A stretch of 64,000 nucleotides of DNA. Source: Pelodera strongyloides (lineage: Eukaryota > Nematoda > Chromadorea > Rhabditida > Rhabditidae). Below the pieces are notes generated by a model. It was not told the DNA's origin, made no database searches, and saw nothing but the letters and a program-made list of their open reading frames with translations. The stretch's first letter is position 1; each line of letters begins with the position of its first letter. The DNA lies in contig JAANDG010000051.1 in NCBI GenBank assembly GCA_036852015.1, forward strand, positions 124,001 through 188,000, in the 5' to 3' direction. The position numbers were made by a program, and so were the translations under genes. Positions 9,385-23,400 of the stretch are shown here, piece by piece.

Positions 9385-11943
9385 ATTGAATTTTTTTATG
9401 TTTATGCTTCTGGCGGGGGGGGGGATAAGTATCGCTAGGTCATCGGTCGGTTTGCTGGGTCAGAACTGACGAAGCACGTTAGATTTCTCTCAATTTGAGT
9501 GATTTCGCCGCAGTGTGGTGTGGGTTCTACGACCAAAAAATCGTTCGGAAGTGCGTCAGATGCCTTGAGGAGGGGTTTCAACAAATAGTACTTTTGCAAG
9601 TAGATGTTTTCATCTCTATAGTTGCTCACTAGGCAGTGTCCGGGCTAACTCACTTCCTCACCATCACCGTACACAAAAAATGGCGCGGAGCACCCCCCCC
9701 CCCCCCCCCTCCCATATGGCGCACCTGCCGCGCCTTAGCTAAATGGTGCGTCGAGTTAGGACACTCGTGGCGCACCCCCCGCGCATTCTAATGGAGGCGC
9801 ATCGCGCACCTTTATTTTGTACGCGGCGATGGCGCGGAGTTTCACCAGTGTGAGTGCCTGCGTATTATCAAAATCAAATGTGCATCATAAATTTATAAAA
9901 TTCATAAACGTTCTCGTGTGATTAAATTTTAAGTGTGAGTTTTCCTGTGTTCATGTATATCATGGGGAGCATTTGCCCCACGTTGTTGTGGTTCGAACTC
10001 CATTTCCCTCATATCCTGCGTTTTCTCTTCCTGCGTTTGCTCTGCTGTGTGTATTTCCACTTTATTTTCGGTCGTTTTCTCCTCACAACCTCCTTTCTTT
10101 TCACCTCTCTATGGACCACCGGGCGGTCGATAAATAAGAACCAGGTTTACATGGGAAAATGTTTTCCAGAGAATTTTTTTTAGTTCCTTGGTCATATTCT
10201 GTACTTGTGATTCCTTTGCTTTACTTTCTTTTTATTGGTGATTATGTAAAAGAATCAGCGTTTTACTGCTAAGCATTTGTTCGGACGTACTGTAGTGGAA
10301 GTAGCAGCGAGCACAGGACGAAGGCCAAAAGGTTTTTGCTGCACAGTATTGTGATTTAGTTAGAAAGAGATCGCATTTTATGTCTCTATTTGTACCTATC
10401 CGTGATTACATATTTCAAGTCTCATTTGTGTATGCAAATATCTCCTGGGTGGTCTTCGGTTTGCGTCGACCTTAGTTGAATACTGTAACAGCTGTAAGCG
10501 AAGGTTCTAAACGTGAGCCTGAGAATGAGCATTATTAACATCTATTTTAAGTACATAGTTTTATTATAATAAACCTTAGGATACAGTGTACAGTGATACC
10601 TGGACCTAGTCGTGATGACCAATCCCGACTCTCAAGTGTATGCAAATATCTACTGGGAGGTCTTCGGTCTTTGCTAAACACTATACACTATACGAATATC
10701 CTCAACCCATTTGAGGGGGGCTACTAATAAAGTTTTTTTTTTAAATAGAAGATACTATGTGAATAGTAAGATTCGTTAGCCTGATGCCCATCCGAAACAC
10801 AATTGATTCATTTGCAGCATTTGCAGCGGCCGGTGTTTGAAACACATCGAGTACAACATCATTCTTATGCAGCTTATGCAAATTAGCATAAATTAGAATA
10901 AAACATCGAGCAAATTAACATGAATACGTAAGAATTTAGTTGTCCACGATGCGTTTCAAAAATCGGCCGGTATTGGGGGCCTGGGCCCTCAATACCTGGG
11001 CCCCACTTTGATGGGCCTGTCCGTTTAAAGTGTTTTACTATACTTTGGCAAATTGCAATAGAGTAGAGGTGTTTAAAATCAGTGGGTCAGTCTCCTCACA
11101 TTCACACAGCACAACACATGTTGTTGACGGAAATAGGAACTAGGATCAGAGAAGCTTTTTCGATTTTATCGATATTTGATTGTGGACCATAGAACCCCTT
11201 TCCTTTCTCCCAGATAGTTTTTCCAGTCAGCTTTAGAAGAAAATAGAAAATTAATTTGTGGTAAAATGCTGTATTTTTCACTAAGTAGTAGAATCATATT
11301 GTAAAAACTAGTGCCGTATTAACTTTGTTATAAAAGTATTCATAATGCGATATGATCCGTTTCCGATGTTTTGTAGCCCAAACCCAAACACTGGACAGGT
11401 TTTAACAATAATAGTCCGTAGTGAGCATTTTACAGAGTGTGAATGACTTTATTGCAACTCGAGTTCATTTTTTGTGACGTATTGCGCAGTTGGTTTCTGG
11501 AACAACTGACACGCATGCGTCCTGTCGCGCTCCTTTTGAGTGTACCGCGATGTCCTTCGGGCATAGTTTTGTGTGCCGACGCGTCGTTGCGCAGGCGGAG
11601 TCATAGTGCATTTTTGGGCGCGCGGCACATAGCAGAAACTTTGGAAACTTTGCCGGTGCGCGGCCGTTCCTGTGCTCACCCTACGCCGGTATCTGGCCTA
11701 CACTGTACACTGTGCCTGAAGTGGATGCGCCGTCCTGCATAGGCCTACATATTTTTTGTAGGTTGCGCACGTGCCAATTTTTTCTTGCGGCTGAGCACCC
11801 AAGCATAAACATACCTTTCTCATTCTGTGCGAAATGCTCTATTCTCATATATAATTTTTTCGAGGTGGTAAACTTACAGCTAGATTATTTCAGTTGAACA
11901 TCGCTTATCAACGTTCAAGTTTCAACGTGGACAATTATCAAAA
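9385..11943. other. Intergenic region between eEF2 and pyruvate kinase
   Basis: I see no gene. The stretch holds a run of about 17 C at 9692-9708, GC-rich words with GGCGCGGAGTTTCAC near 9830 (a similar word recurs near 33760), and a palindromic CGGCCGG-family element at 10820-10985. The last few hundred bases may contain a distal pyruvate kinase promoter, if the small exon at 11944 is real. Confidence 0.5.
10820..10985. repeat. MITE-like element, CGGCCGGT family
   Basis: One end reads GCGGCCGGTGTTTGAAACACA and the other CGATGCGTTTCAAAAATCGG followed by CCGG; the ends are inverted copies. The interior is AT-rich with ATGCAAATTAGCATA. The family consensus is about AAAGCGAAATACCGGCCGG then TTTTTGAAACGCATCG. 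Other members are listed at 20970, 37296, 38720, 38862, 45535, 47905, 50414 and 54998. Confidence 0.7.
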
Positions 11944-11952
11944 ATGAGTGAT
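11944..11952 (+). CDS. Candidate distal first exon of pyruvate kinase (M-S-D)
   Basis: ATG AGT GAT is followed directly by gtaagt, a strong donor, after an A-rich start context (CAAAAATG). It ends in phase 0 and could join the 66-base exons at 13191 or 14395, both phase 0. Assignment to pyruvate kinase rests on the absence of any other gene between here and 24182. Confidence 0.4.
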
Positions 11953-12516
11953 GTAAGTTACTTGTATTTGATTCAAAACAAAGTAGAGGGCCCAACTAAA
12001 GCAAGATTTATTTATTTATCCGTATAAACGCAATATTTTCTGCGACTAAGTGAGGTTCTTTTCTTTTGCATTCACATGCAATAATGAGTTATACAAAATG
12101 AAAATTGGCGTGCAATCGGCTTGGGAAAATGTGGCACGCCGTAGTGAAACGGCTCGCAAGTTTACTCCCCGGAGTCCGCGCCATTTCAATGCGGCTTGCA
12201 CGCACGCAAGCGCGCAAGCCCTCATTTTTGTTTCTAGCATAACTGCTCCATTGTAATTAAAGAATTCCATGTTCAAGTCATATTTTGAAGTAATGTCTAT
12301 GTGTTGATTGAAAAGCCTCTACCCGTATTTGTTAGGGCCTTTCTCGATGTCCCTTCTTCTTTCGGTTATTTACGTCCGTCTTTTTGTGCTTCTGGAAAAC
12401 ATTGATTTTTGAGGAATTTAGGCTCCAGCTTACTAGGCCCTAGGCCCTAGTCGATCTAGTCCTAAGTTTCAAGATTTCTAATTTATTAATAATCTTATTT
12501 TCTCTCTCTCTCTTTC

Positions 12517-12550
<34 letters not shown>

Positions 12551-15500
12551 GCTCTTCTCTCGCTATGCTATATTCTCTCAATTCTTTCCCCATGTATGTT
12601 TCTCTCTACCTGCCTTTTTAAAATTCAATACAGATTTTGACCATGCTTCATTTCACACCTAGATGTAAACAATTAACCTACGTATTGTAGTCGTAAGCAC
12701 CTTTGGTTTGGTTTAATTATTTCTGAGAAAAGTTAGGGCTTGGCGCCAAAAAAGGAGTACCCTCAAATCATAAATCCGAGGTTGTCTATGTTTGTGTTTC
12801 CTCCTCTCCCTAGGTAATAGTTGTCGGTGATCATTTTACCCTGGATCCTACCCTGGGTCCCAGGGAATAGTCTGGTGAATATGAACTTGCGACTTCAACA
12901 TTCTGTACGGCATTAACCCTTGTTGGGGAGATGATTCGATTTACTCCTATTTATCCGCTTAGCGATGCATTTTCGCCTTTTTGTGGTCTTTCTTTTCCCC
13001 CGTAATTTATTTCCCCCTAATCTCTCCTCTCTCTCTCTCTTTCTCTCTCACTTTATATCTCTCTATCTCTATCTCTCTCTCTGTCTCTCTGTCTCTCCCT
13101 CCCCCCTCTTTCTGAATTTCCGTTGTAAATTGCTTCCTTATATGTATAATCTACGGGGATTGTTGATTATTTTCAAGAAAATTTTTACAGCTTCTAAGAG
13201 TCCTCAAGGTCAAGGAATGGAATTATGATTGGGGTAAAGTTTATACCTTGTTATTAGTATGGCTTATAATAAAAGTGGGTAAGGTATTTGATCTTCAGGG
13301 TGAATATTCTTCGCGTAATTCGTAAATAGAGAAATATAATCATTGTTGTGACATTTGGTATTGGCAATACCTCGCTCGTTCTTATTTTGCCGTATTTGCT
13401 ATCGCTATGGAAACGGCAGAAAAAAGGGTATCGTAATATATGAGTGTATCTGTATCTCTCTTGCCGTAGCATCTTATAAAACCTATATTGAGTTTATATT
13501 CGTACGTATTTTTACCTACATATTCCCTCCTCACCACTTTCCCTACTAATTTACCTAAGAAAACATAAACACGGTTTCTACATGTGTTTTTGATAAGTGA
13601 TCAATTAATGCATAATTAATAACACCTATTATTCACGAAAAAAATCAGCTGCTATTCCTGTACTCGCTTTTACTAAGAGATTTATAACTGTAGGCAATAC
13701 AGCACTGCAGGCTCCTCGTTGTGACCAAGAAAATAAGCTTTTGGGAAATACACTACTCTCAAGGCATGAGTGTACTAGCCAAATCGAATTTATAAGACCT
13801 CGATCTACTGTACTTGTACCTACCATAGGAACTGTACCCCGTACCTACAATACAGTAGGAACATAATATTTTCCACGTACACCTCTTGGTGTATGGTTCG
13901 ACAGTGCTACGTCTATAAACTAAATAATAAGACGGTCTTTTATTGAGACGAAAAAAAAAGTGTTTTATCCCGCTTCTTCCAGTATTCCATGACTTGCCCA
14001 TGTGAGGGATGTTATAAGGTTTGTTTTTCTAGAAAACTGAGTGGCTACTTATTCTGTAGCCTGTCTGTATAGTATATTCAGTATACCGTTGTACTGAACT
14101 CAGGGTTCTGCGTGTGGATGTTGGGCTACACATAACAGTATAGAATTACAGTACAATTATAATTACAGTATACAGTTAGTGGTTTATCTTAAAGCGGTAT
14201 AACATCCGGTTTTTCAACGGATAGCTGCGTTTTTGGATAGCTTCATTCCCATGCATCATACACGAATGAGCATATCTAGAATAATAAAAAAAAATAGATC
14301 ACAATACTGAAGAACTTCAATTTCAGCTTAGGCTTAGGCTTAGGGGGGCGAGCCTGAGCCTCAGCCTAAGATGGTAGTAAAACATGTATTTCAGCTTCTG
14401 GAGAGCATCAAAGGAAAAGTGTCTGACGCCGCCGATGTTATGGCCGACGTTCTGCACTTGGTATGGAAAATTTTCGATTTTTGGGTTTTTCAAGTCGAGT
14501 TGCTTGAGTTCAAGCTCATGGATCTGACCCGACATCGGTATATCTAAAGTACGAGAAAGTGGTTGTGAGAGAGAGTGAGAGAGAGAGAAAGAGATAGCGA
14601 AGGAAAGAGAGAGAGATACACATGAGGAGTAATGATAAAATAGCACGAACCATGGGTATCCTTAGACAGCGGTTTCATATATTCAGGGCCCGCATCAGGT
14701 CGCTCCTGTAGTCGCGGGAGCTGACGAGGTATCCAGGCAGTTCAACCGCTTCATAATTATGTTAATTGTCAATTACTTCTCCGTTGAGCTCCTACGCTAA
14801 TTGCCGTTCCTTATGACGTTTTGTGCCTTTCGTTTTGCATGTTAATTGCTTCTCACAATCAGCTCTTTTTTGTAATATAATGTGCGTGTCTGGTTGGGTT
14901 TGCATTCACTCAAATGTACTTGTAGTTTGTATCTTGAATTTGTTTTGTAGCTTGTAGTTTGTAATAGTTATGTTCAGGGAAGCGCTGAAGGAGGTGACAC
15001 GTTCCCCGTGGACGAGGCCCCAGGCTCTTCACCACTGCCTGCGAGTGCGAGAACGCACTCGCAACGACGAGGTAGCTTTTACTCCGCGCTTTATTCGCGG
15101 ACGGCTTGCCTAATTGGATGATAAATGCGCAGCGAAAGTATGGCACACACGTGCAGTGGGGTGGCGTGCGCAACAACTGGAATTGTGCGTGCGCGCACCC
15201 TAGACACCAGATTGGGTCCTCAGCTGAGCACTGGCGGCGTCAGTAAAACACTTCGTCTGGGACCTCGAGCGTAGTGCCATTCTGGAGCGGCTTCCACGCT
15301 ATTCACTTCCGAATTTGATTAATTTATTCCAGGCACGTTCACTCGCCGCATGACCATCGAGGAGGAGCACTCGGGAGATTACTTCAAGTTTGTTTGTTGA
15401 TTATTTTTCGCTGATTTTTATTTATTTGTTGGTGCATTCCTTATCCCTTATTGGCTGTTTACCTGTGGTACTGTACATTGAACTGCCGACGTGCAATTTT

Positions 15501-18304
15501 GTATTATCTGTTTCTCTGAAATGTGTATTTTGTGCATTGAATTTGGGGCGAATTCAACTGGAATGCGGTCACCGCGGCCTGATCACGGTCAGTCATTATT
15601 CAATTGATTTAGCGTGTAAATACTCTGGATTTACTTTCCATTATTTTAGTGCACACAAATGCCCACACAAAGCGCGCTTTCGGTACGCCAGCGGGCGGCG
15701 GCCCGCTTTAGAGTGCGCGGGTTGCGCGCCAGGGGTGCGCGACAAGGTGTATATTTCCATTTAGTGCGCAGTTCACAAGCTTGACCTTTGCTTCAATATT
15801 TGTGTTCAAATAAAGATATAGTCCTGCATATATTTTTTGATACTAAATTATATGGTTCGCCACTTATCTCTTCTTTTTTTGTGTCATGATTTTATTGTGT
15901 GTCAATCAGTGACAAGCTGATAATCACTATTTCGAAACACATTTCAGTTTTTGTTAGCTTAATGATTAGTGATAGACAGTGCTTATGCGAGAGACTGACG
16001 ACGTGAAAGATGAGAAGACAGTGTGCAGTTCTTGCAGATTCTGAAGAAGTCATAGTATTCTAGATTAGTGTTATAATGTGGAGAGCATCGAGCATCTGAG
16101 AACAGGGATGGTTTCTATAAGAGTTTCCGTATCTTCAGACAGGGAAATATAACTAAGAAGCTGGAGACATAGACTGGTGACAAGCTGAACGCGAGATCAA
16201 TTTTTGCATGCGTAACCGTGAGGAAGCATCCCTTGGATATTTGTAAAGGGGGAGCGGCAAATAAATATAAATAATATATAAATAAATGTTTTACGCCACA
16301 AGAGCGTGCCCCTTTATTCAAGGGTGGAAATACAGTTTCAAAGTTTGCTTATGACTTGTTCCTGAGTAGTAGACGACGAGTTCCAGATGACAAATTCCTC
16401 GACGTCTTCGGGCTAGGGCCAGGAGGGATCGAGCATGATCCCCTCGCCTGGTGGTGGTTTCAATATAATATTGTGGCATGGTAATTTTTGAATTAAGTAC
16501 CGTAATCATTTGAATATTGATTGCTATTTATGTTAACAGCCCAACTTGAACTATATGAAAGTGATTTTTTATTTTCTCCTTGGTGTACGGTATACTTCAT
16601 CACTTTCTATCATTTCTATAATGTGGGTGTGCTGCTTAGGCTTAGGCTTAGGCTTGGGTGTAGCGTCTCGTCTGAAGGTGTAGCGAATTCGTATAAATCT
16701 TCTATGCTAATAGGGTTTCCAAGTATCCCAAAAATTCGGTGTGATTCTGTGAATACTACGTATTTCTGCACGAAACTTGCATATATAATATGAACAATTA
16801 AAAAAATATTCTTGTGTAGTTCCAAAGTAAATTTTCACCATACTTGGAAACCCCATGTTTATCGGCTTTCCTCTGAACTAGTAATCGCGGTGTTTTTGTG
16901 CTCTGTGTAATACAGACACTTGTTTTTGTGTAGCCTGTTTTTCAGTGCTGCGTTTTGAATCAAAAATCAGGCAAGGAAAACATTGATGTTTTTATTGTTT
17001 TCAAATTCTGTTTTCTTTAGAAGTGTGATTCGAAAATATGGTATTTGAGGGAGTGGTAGAAAATTACAGAAGAAAGAACAAAAATTGTAAGAGGGAATTG
17101 GTAGTTACGGTATTTTCACTGTATGTAATGTGGCGAGTTTTTGTTTATTCAGTCTATAATCGATTGCTGAAATTTGCATGAATTATTTTCATCCCCGACT
17201 TTCCGGAATAGTTTACCGAGTGAGTGTCTCCGACAGTTACTTTTAGCTTTAGTTTTCGAATTTTTCTATTTATCATTTTATACATTTTAGTGTTTTAAAT
17301 TTCAGGCCTGTGGCCTGTGTTCAAAAATGCGACGCCCCGCTCTAACTATATTTAGAAAATTCTGCAACCGACCCTTTAATTCAACACCATTTGGAAACTA
17401 AGTCAGGCATTTTCTGTAGTGGTTTTCGTATTTTATTTTGTCGCTCTACGTACAATTCCTAACAACATTTTAGGGGTAATCGCATTATTAATAAGAATTG
17501 TAATTTTTTATTTCTTTGCTTTTGTAAATAATTACACATCTTCTATTTTTTTATACAAAAATTTTATTTTTTGAAAAACTACTATGGGTCAATTGTGAGC
17601 TTATGCTTTATGTACTCTTGTAGATTATGCTGCAAACTTTGCAAGACAATCTCGCGAAGATGTTGCTCGTCGTGAATCCTTTTCTATGACCCATGTACAT
17701 GGGTTTCTCAATTTCGACAAATTCTCGCCACGCAACAGCTTCAGGCCATCTCAGCGCGGATCACAATTGTCTTCTCTCGCGTTATTCATGCGTCTTTTTT
17801 TGGGCGGGAATCTGAATTTGAACTTTGTCCTTCATTGCTAATAAGCTATTGCCAAAAGCATAAATACTGTAGACGTGTACAATTATGTTCATCCACTTTT
17901 CTTCCGTTACATTAGAGGACTGAACCTTTTGAAAAGCTTGATCCAGTGTCCTATGCGAAAGCCTAAGCCTAAGCCTAAGCCTAAGCCTCCCGAAGTTCTA
18001 AGCTTTAACCTCTAAGCCGTCTAATTAATTTTTATAAAAATCTTTCTAACAATAAGTGAAGAAGTCTGAGTCTAAGCGAGCCTGACCATTATCCCTGAAC
18101 CTAAACCGAAGTCTCTAACTCTAATAATAAGAAAGGTCGTGTTTTATATTTTTGAATTGTGAAATGATTTCCACTTTCCCAGGCCGAGTCCCCTTTCCTC
18201 TCAAAACATCCTCAAAGTGCTGAAAGCATAGACGTCAATGGACAAACAGGCAAAAGTTTTGAGGGAAAAAAGTAGGGGATGAAGGGAGAGGGAGAGAGAC
18301 AGAA

Positions 18305-18350
<46 letters not shown>

Positions 18351-20429
18351 GTAGGGAGGAAGGTAGTGAAAGACGAGAGTGCGAGATAGAGAGAGAGAAA
18401 GATAGGGAACGAAGAGAGAGAGTTATGGGGAGGTGCTCATCATCTTAAGGGGACACGTGAAGTACATGTGAACTGAGTGGGATTTTCGTTTGCAAAATTT
18501 TAGAGGAACACGTTCATTTTAAAAAGAAAGTCTGTCTGCGTCTCTGTAGATGACAAAGATTTGAAATAGCCGAATGACCGGTTTTATTAGAAAGAAGTAC
18601 ACAGGAAGTCTGGTAAAGAGAGGTGCGAAATACTACCCTTTAAAGGGAGTGTGCCCCAGTTTATTAGTCTGTTTATCCGGTAAATGCTAGGAATTCTAAT
18701 CCTAAAAGTGTTGTACTTCAACCTAGGTTTTGGTATATGCATGTATGAACATGAATATATGCAAACGTTGTAGATTTCATTTCTACCGTATCCCTGTAGA
18801 TGGTACTTATGCAAATTTCCTCCCACAAATCTTCAGGCTGAACTTTTCCGTATTGGGTTTGGAGCATTAATCGATCCGTCTAGCCATAGCACGGCTAATG
18901 TCTTCAGGGTAATTGGGTAATTACCTCCACGCGCAGTGGCAATTGTTTTTTCCAGTTATCGTTCGATTTTCCCTTCTTCCTCTTTTTTTATTTATATTCG
19001 TTTTCACGTTAGAATCACAGCAATTTGATCATAGTCTTTAAAGCCATTAAAGGAATAACCCCTATTTTTATTATTTTGTTCCGACTGCGCAATAGTTTAT
19101 CCTCATAAAACATAAAGAGTTACATGATTCAAATTCATTTTTAAATTGAACGATTACGTAACTTTTGTGTGTAGGGTGTAAGTAATAAATAAATGTGCTA
19201 TGGAAACAGGAGTAAGGTCTTGATGGTTCCAATACTTTCTCAGGTTAATTTGCATATCTAGTATCGATCGATACCATTATTTGCATATTATTATAATTTA
19301 TCGATTGATCAAACCATTTCGTCATATCTAGACACATTCAATTCTAATTTGCATTTGCTCTGCGTCTCTAGTGCTTTTCACTCTCGTTCTCCACTTATTT
19401 GCATGGGCCCTCCCGCTCTCTCTCTTTTCCCTCTCCGCTCTCTAACCACTGGGCTGTTTTCTAAAGGCCGCCCTTTGTGAATAGACTTCATTGATTCCCA
19501 ACACTCCCCGAGGACTTGTGCACTATTCCTGCACGTCCCAATCCTAAGCTTTAATCCAAATCTAGTAAGCTACAAACTCAGGCTACATATTATCAATCAA
19601 TATGGTATGTTTGTTTACGTATCATCCTCTGTGTTGTATTGGCTCATCGGATTATTTCCATATATATATTATATGTTAGAGTATTTATCTTTCGATTCCT
19701 CGAAAAAGCCTAAACGCCACCCAGGTTTCCAATTTTTTACTGTAGGATTCGCATGCACATTGCGTATATGCAAATGAGTGCGAAATAGCATACTGTAGCC
19801 AAAATTCGCATGGGAAAAAACTGGGTGACGATTGTTTTTTTCATTCGGGAAATCGGAAAGTGAATACTCTACGAAACTCATTTTTCTACCGCGTCATTTT
19901 GTAGTTTGCTCAGGAAACTTGTAGTTTGTAGTCTGGAGTTCAGGAGTCCTCCGTACCTTCAACAATTTCCAATTCCAATATGGCTGCAATGACCATAGAC
20001 GAGCGCTTCCGCAGAGAACTCGAGGAGGCCAGCTACGATCACATGTATGTACTTTGTAGTTTATATCTGATTACGGTATGTAGTCTTCAATCGTACTGTA
20101 CGGTAGGTTACCTACCAATACCAACACCACATTACAGTGTAACATTTTTTTCCGTACTGTAAGTTACCATATGTTACCTTTACTACAGTACTGGTACCAG
20201 GTTCAGGTACCGGACAGGTAACCGGATGTAGTCTCGTCAGGTATACGGTAAGTCAACAACTACAGTACCCGTAGTTCCTATTATTCTATAGAGTTCTTTG
20301 TAAGGGTTCTATTGTGGTTGTGAAATTTTTTATTACCAAATACTGCCATACTGCTGAGCTGATGTAAGTAAGGAAATTGGGCATGATGCAACCAACCACT
20401 TTGTTTTATATGTGCAGATGTGTACTGCG

Positions 20430-20474
<45 letters not shown>

Positions 20475-23400
20475 ATTTCTTTTCTTCATCTCTCCTTTTC
20501 CCCTCTCTCTTACACACTCTCTCTCTCTCTATCATCGAATGAATCATAGCATATTAAAATTGGTCATAGTTTTATGGATATACATAAGAACAATGAATAA
20601 TTCTTGGGAAATTGAATGTTTAATGTTTTCATCTAAAACTCTTGGACTTGGAAGCTAGGAGTTGTCAGATAGTCAGATACGCTTATTATGTAAAGGAGGT
20701 TTGTTTGTCCCGATGTCGGCAACGAAAATTAGAATATCTAACGCCTCTTTCGGGTATAAAGGAACAACTAATTAGGCTTTAGGAAACGAGTATAAGCACT
20801 TTTCGCACGTCTCGCAACACTCCAAAGCAAAGTAAGCGCAATCGAGACTAATTGCATAAACTTTGGAAGATGCGTTTCAGCTGTTTCATGTAAGTATACC
20901 CGTTCATGAGTACTTCGAAATATCGTCGGTGTAGTAGTGTTGGAAAGTCATAAATTAGTACTTTACTTATTTTTCAAGCGAAATATCGGCCGGTTTTTGA
21001 AACGCATCCTGGACCACTGAATTCTTACGTATTTATGCCGAATTTAGCTCTATTTTTTATTTTAATTTATGTTCATTTGCATAAGCTACATGAGAATGCT
21101 GTTGTATTCGATGCGTTTCAAAGACTGGTCAGTATTTCGCAGAAATCGGTTACAGACATCGATTTTTGTAAGTACATTTCAATTTTTTTATTTGCTGCGA
21201 ATTATGAATCTTAGCCGTTACTATGGAAATTAAGCGCGTCAGGCCGAATATGTGCCACTACTAGCTCTTGAGGCTCTCTGTACTGTGGCGTACGTCTAGA
21301 ATTCACCTATTTGTAAACTATGGATTAATTTTTTAAATTGTCCTCTGTCTGTGAGCCTTTGCAAAGTATGATAATTTTCACACACTGTGTTATTTTCTTT
21401 GATTGATCACTTAGCACACCTAAATACCTCAACTTCTGAAATGCGTTATGGGGTTTCCAAGTGTCCAAAATATTCGGTGTGATTCTGCCAATACTACCGT
21501 ATTTCTGCACGAAACCTGTATATGGAAAATTAAAAAAAATTCTCGTGTAGTTCCATGTAAATTTTCACCATACTTGGAAACCGCATTACTCATATATATT
21601 TAAACGGTAAGTACATTAATCAATGCATGACATTTCAAACAATACATTTGTATTACAATACTGATACATGATGACTATTGATGATACTGATGATAACGCT
21701 CGTTCGATTGCTCCAGTGGACGGCTTTTACCAAATGCTACTGTAAGTTTTGTCGAAACTGGTATACCCTGGATATGGATATGGTGCCGAATACCTTGGGT
21801 ACCGTATCTATGTGTTTACCCCGATTGCCTTATGTGCATTTCCTGGGCCTCGCTACCGTATTCATACGCTGGTAACTGTATGTTAGAGGCGGATCATCCT
21901 TATCATATTACGTCGCGGTACGGTAAGGATATCCAGCCTGGATCTGAGGCCGTAGTCACCAACACGCAGGGAGCCCTCCCTGTCCTTCCCCAGGGAGCTA
22001 AAGTGTGCGTAGAGAGTGCGAGAGCAGAAGAGATTCAGAGTGCTCGGGAGCCTAGGGAGGGTTCCCTGTGTGTTGGTGAATACGGCTTCAGGGTGACACG
22101 CTCCACGTCAGAAGCTATATTATATGCAGAGGTATTTCTTACCAATAGGTTGGTAATACAGTGCGTCGCATAAGTATGTAGGCACCCCCAATTTTGACGA
22201 TAAATATTTTGGACCAAACTTTTTTGAACAAATTTTAACACCACTAAATCGACCATGGCGAAAAACCCGAGGACAATGAAAATTAGAAAAAAAATCGACA
22301 TTTTCAGTATTTTGCGACATTCAAACCGAAAAACAGCTGTTTCAAAAGTTTGTAGGCACTTCAGTAAAAAAACTTTTTATTAAAAAAAAAAACAGACTAA
22401 TGAATGACAATAATCATCTAATAATCGGTTTGACCACCGTTATTCTTGGTGATGGCAAAAATCCGGTTCGGCAGGGAGTTGGCCAGGTTCTTGAGCAACT
22501 GAGCGTCCAGGCCGTTCCGCGCTTGGAGTATTGCGGCTTTAAGGGTGGCAACTGTGTCGTAGGTACGATTATTAGCGTAAATTTTCCGTACCAACAATCC
22601 ACAAAGATTCTCTATGGGATTGGCATCTGGGGAGCAAGCAGGCCAGTCCATAACGTTAATCTGGTGCTGTTGAAAGAATGCCTTGTTGGATCTGCGCATT
22701 ATCTTGCTGGAGTTGCATTCCTTGCCCTGCTGGACTCTGCAGAAACGGTAGCAAATTCTTCTGGAGCACTGCCTGATAATCCAAGGAGTTCATCCGAGTG
22801 GTAATAAACTCCAATGCCAGAACGCCATCTTGATGAAACGCGGCCCAAACCATTACTGTGCCACCCCCAAAGTTCCTTTTCTGAAAGAAGAGCGGCTCCT
22901 TCCCGAGATCTCTCCAGTAATGGTGATTTCCATCGGGACAATCCAAATTAAACTTTATTTCATCGCTGAAGATCACCTAAAGCAAGCAATAGAGCGGGTT
23001 ATAAAAAATTAACGAGAAACAAAAAATAAAATAAGCGATAAACAATAATTACCTTAGACCAATTCGTTGTCATGTTGTTCTGACAGAAACCGAGCGAGCG
23101 ACTTTGTGAGCAGCCGTGATGCGAGGAGCTGGTTTCATTTTTGAACTCACTAGGTGAGGACGGCGTCTAATGGCCCGCCAAACAGTTCTCTTAGATGCAG
23201 TAGTTCCCTGATCAGATCGAAGTTCTTTGACTGACTTCGACGCATTAGAGGCAAGACGTCCTAACAGGCGATCTTCCTGAGCAGTGAATAAATGAGGACG
23301 GCCAGTCCTCTTCTTAGAGCCATAGGAATTGGGGTCTTTCAGGAATTTGTCGACCACACCAGGAGACTGATGAATTTAAGCCGCAATGGCCCGATTGCTA

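Noticed and set aside
14323..14646. 107-codon minus-strand frame opposite the 14395 exon
   Set aside because: The minus strand lacks splice sites here, while the plus strand has a clean acceptor and donor. Much of the frame is translated GA repeat.
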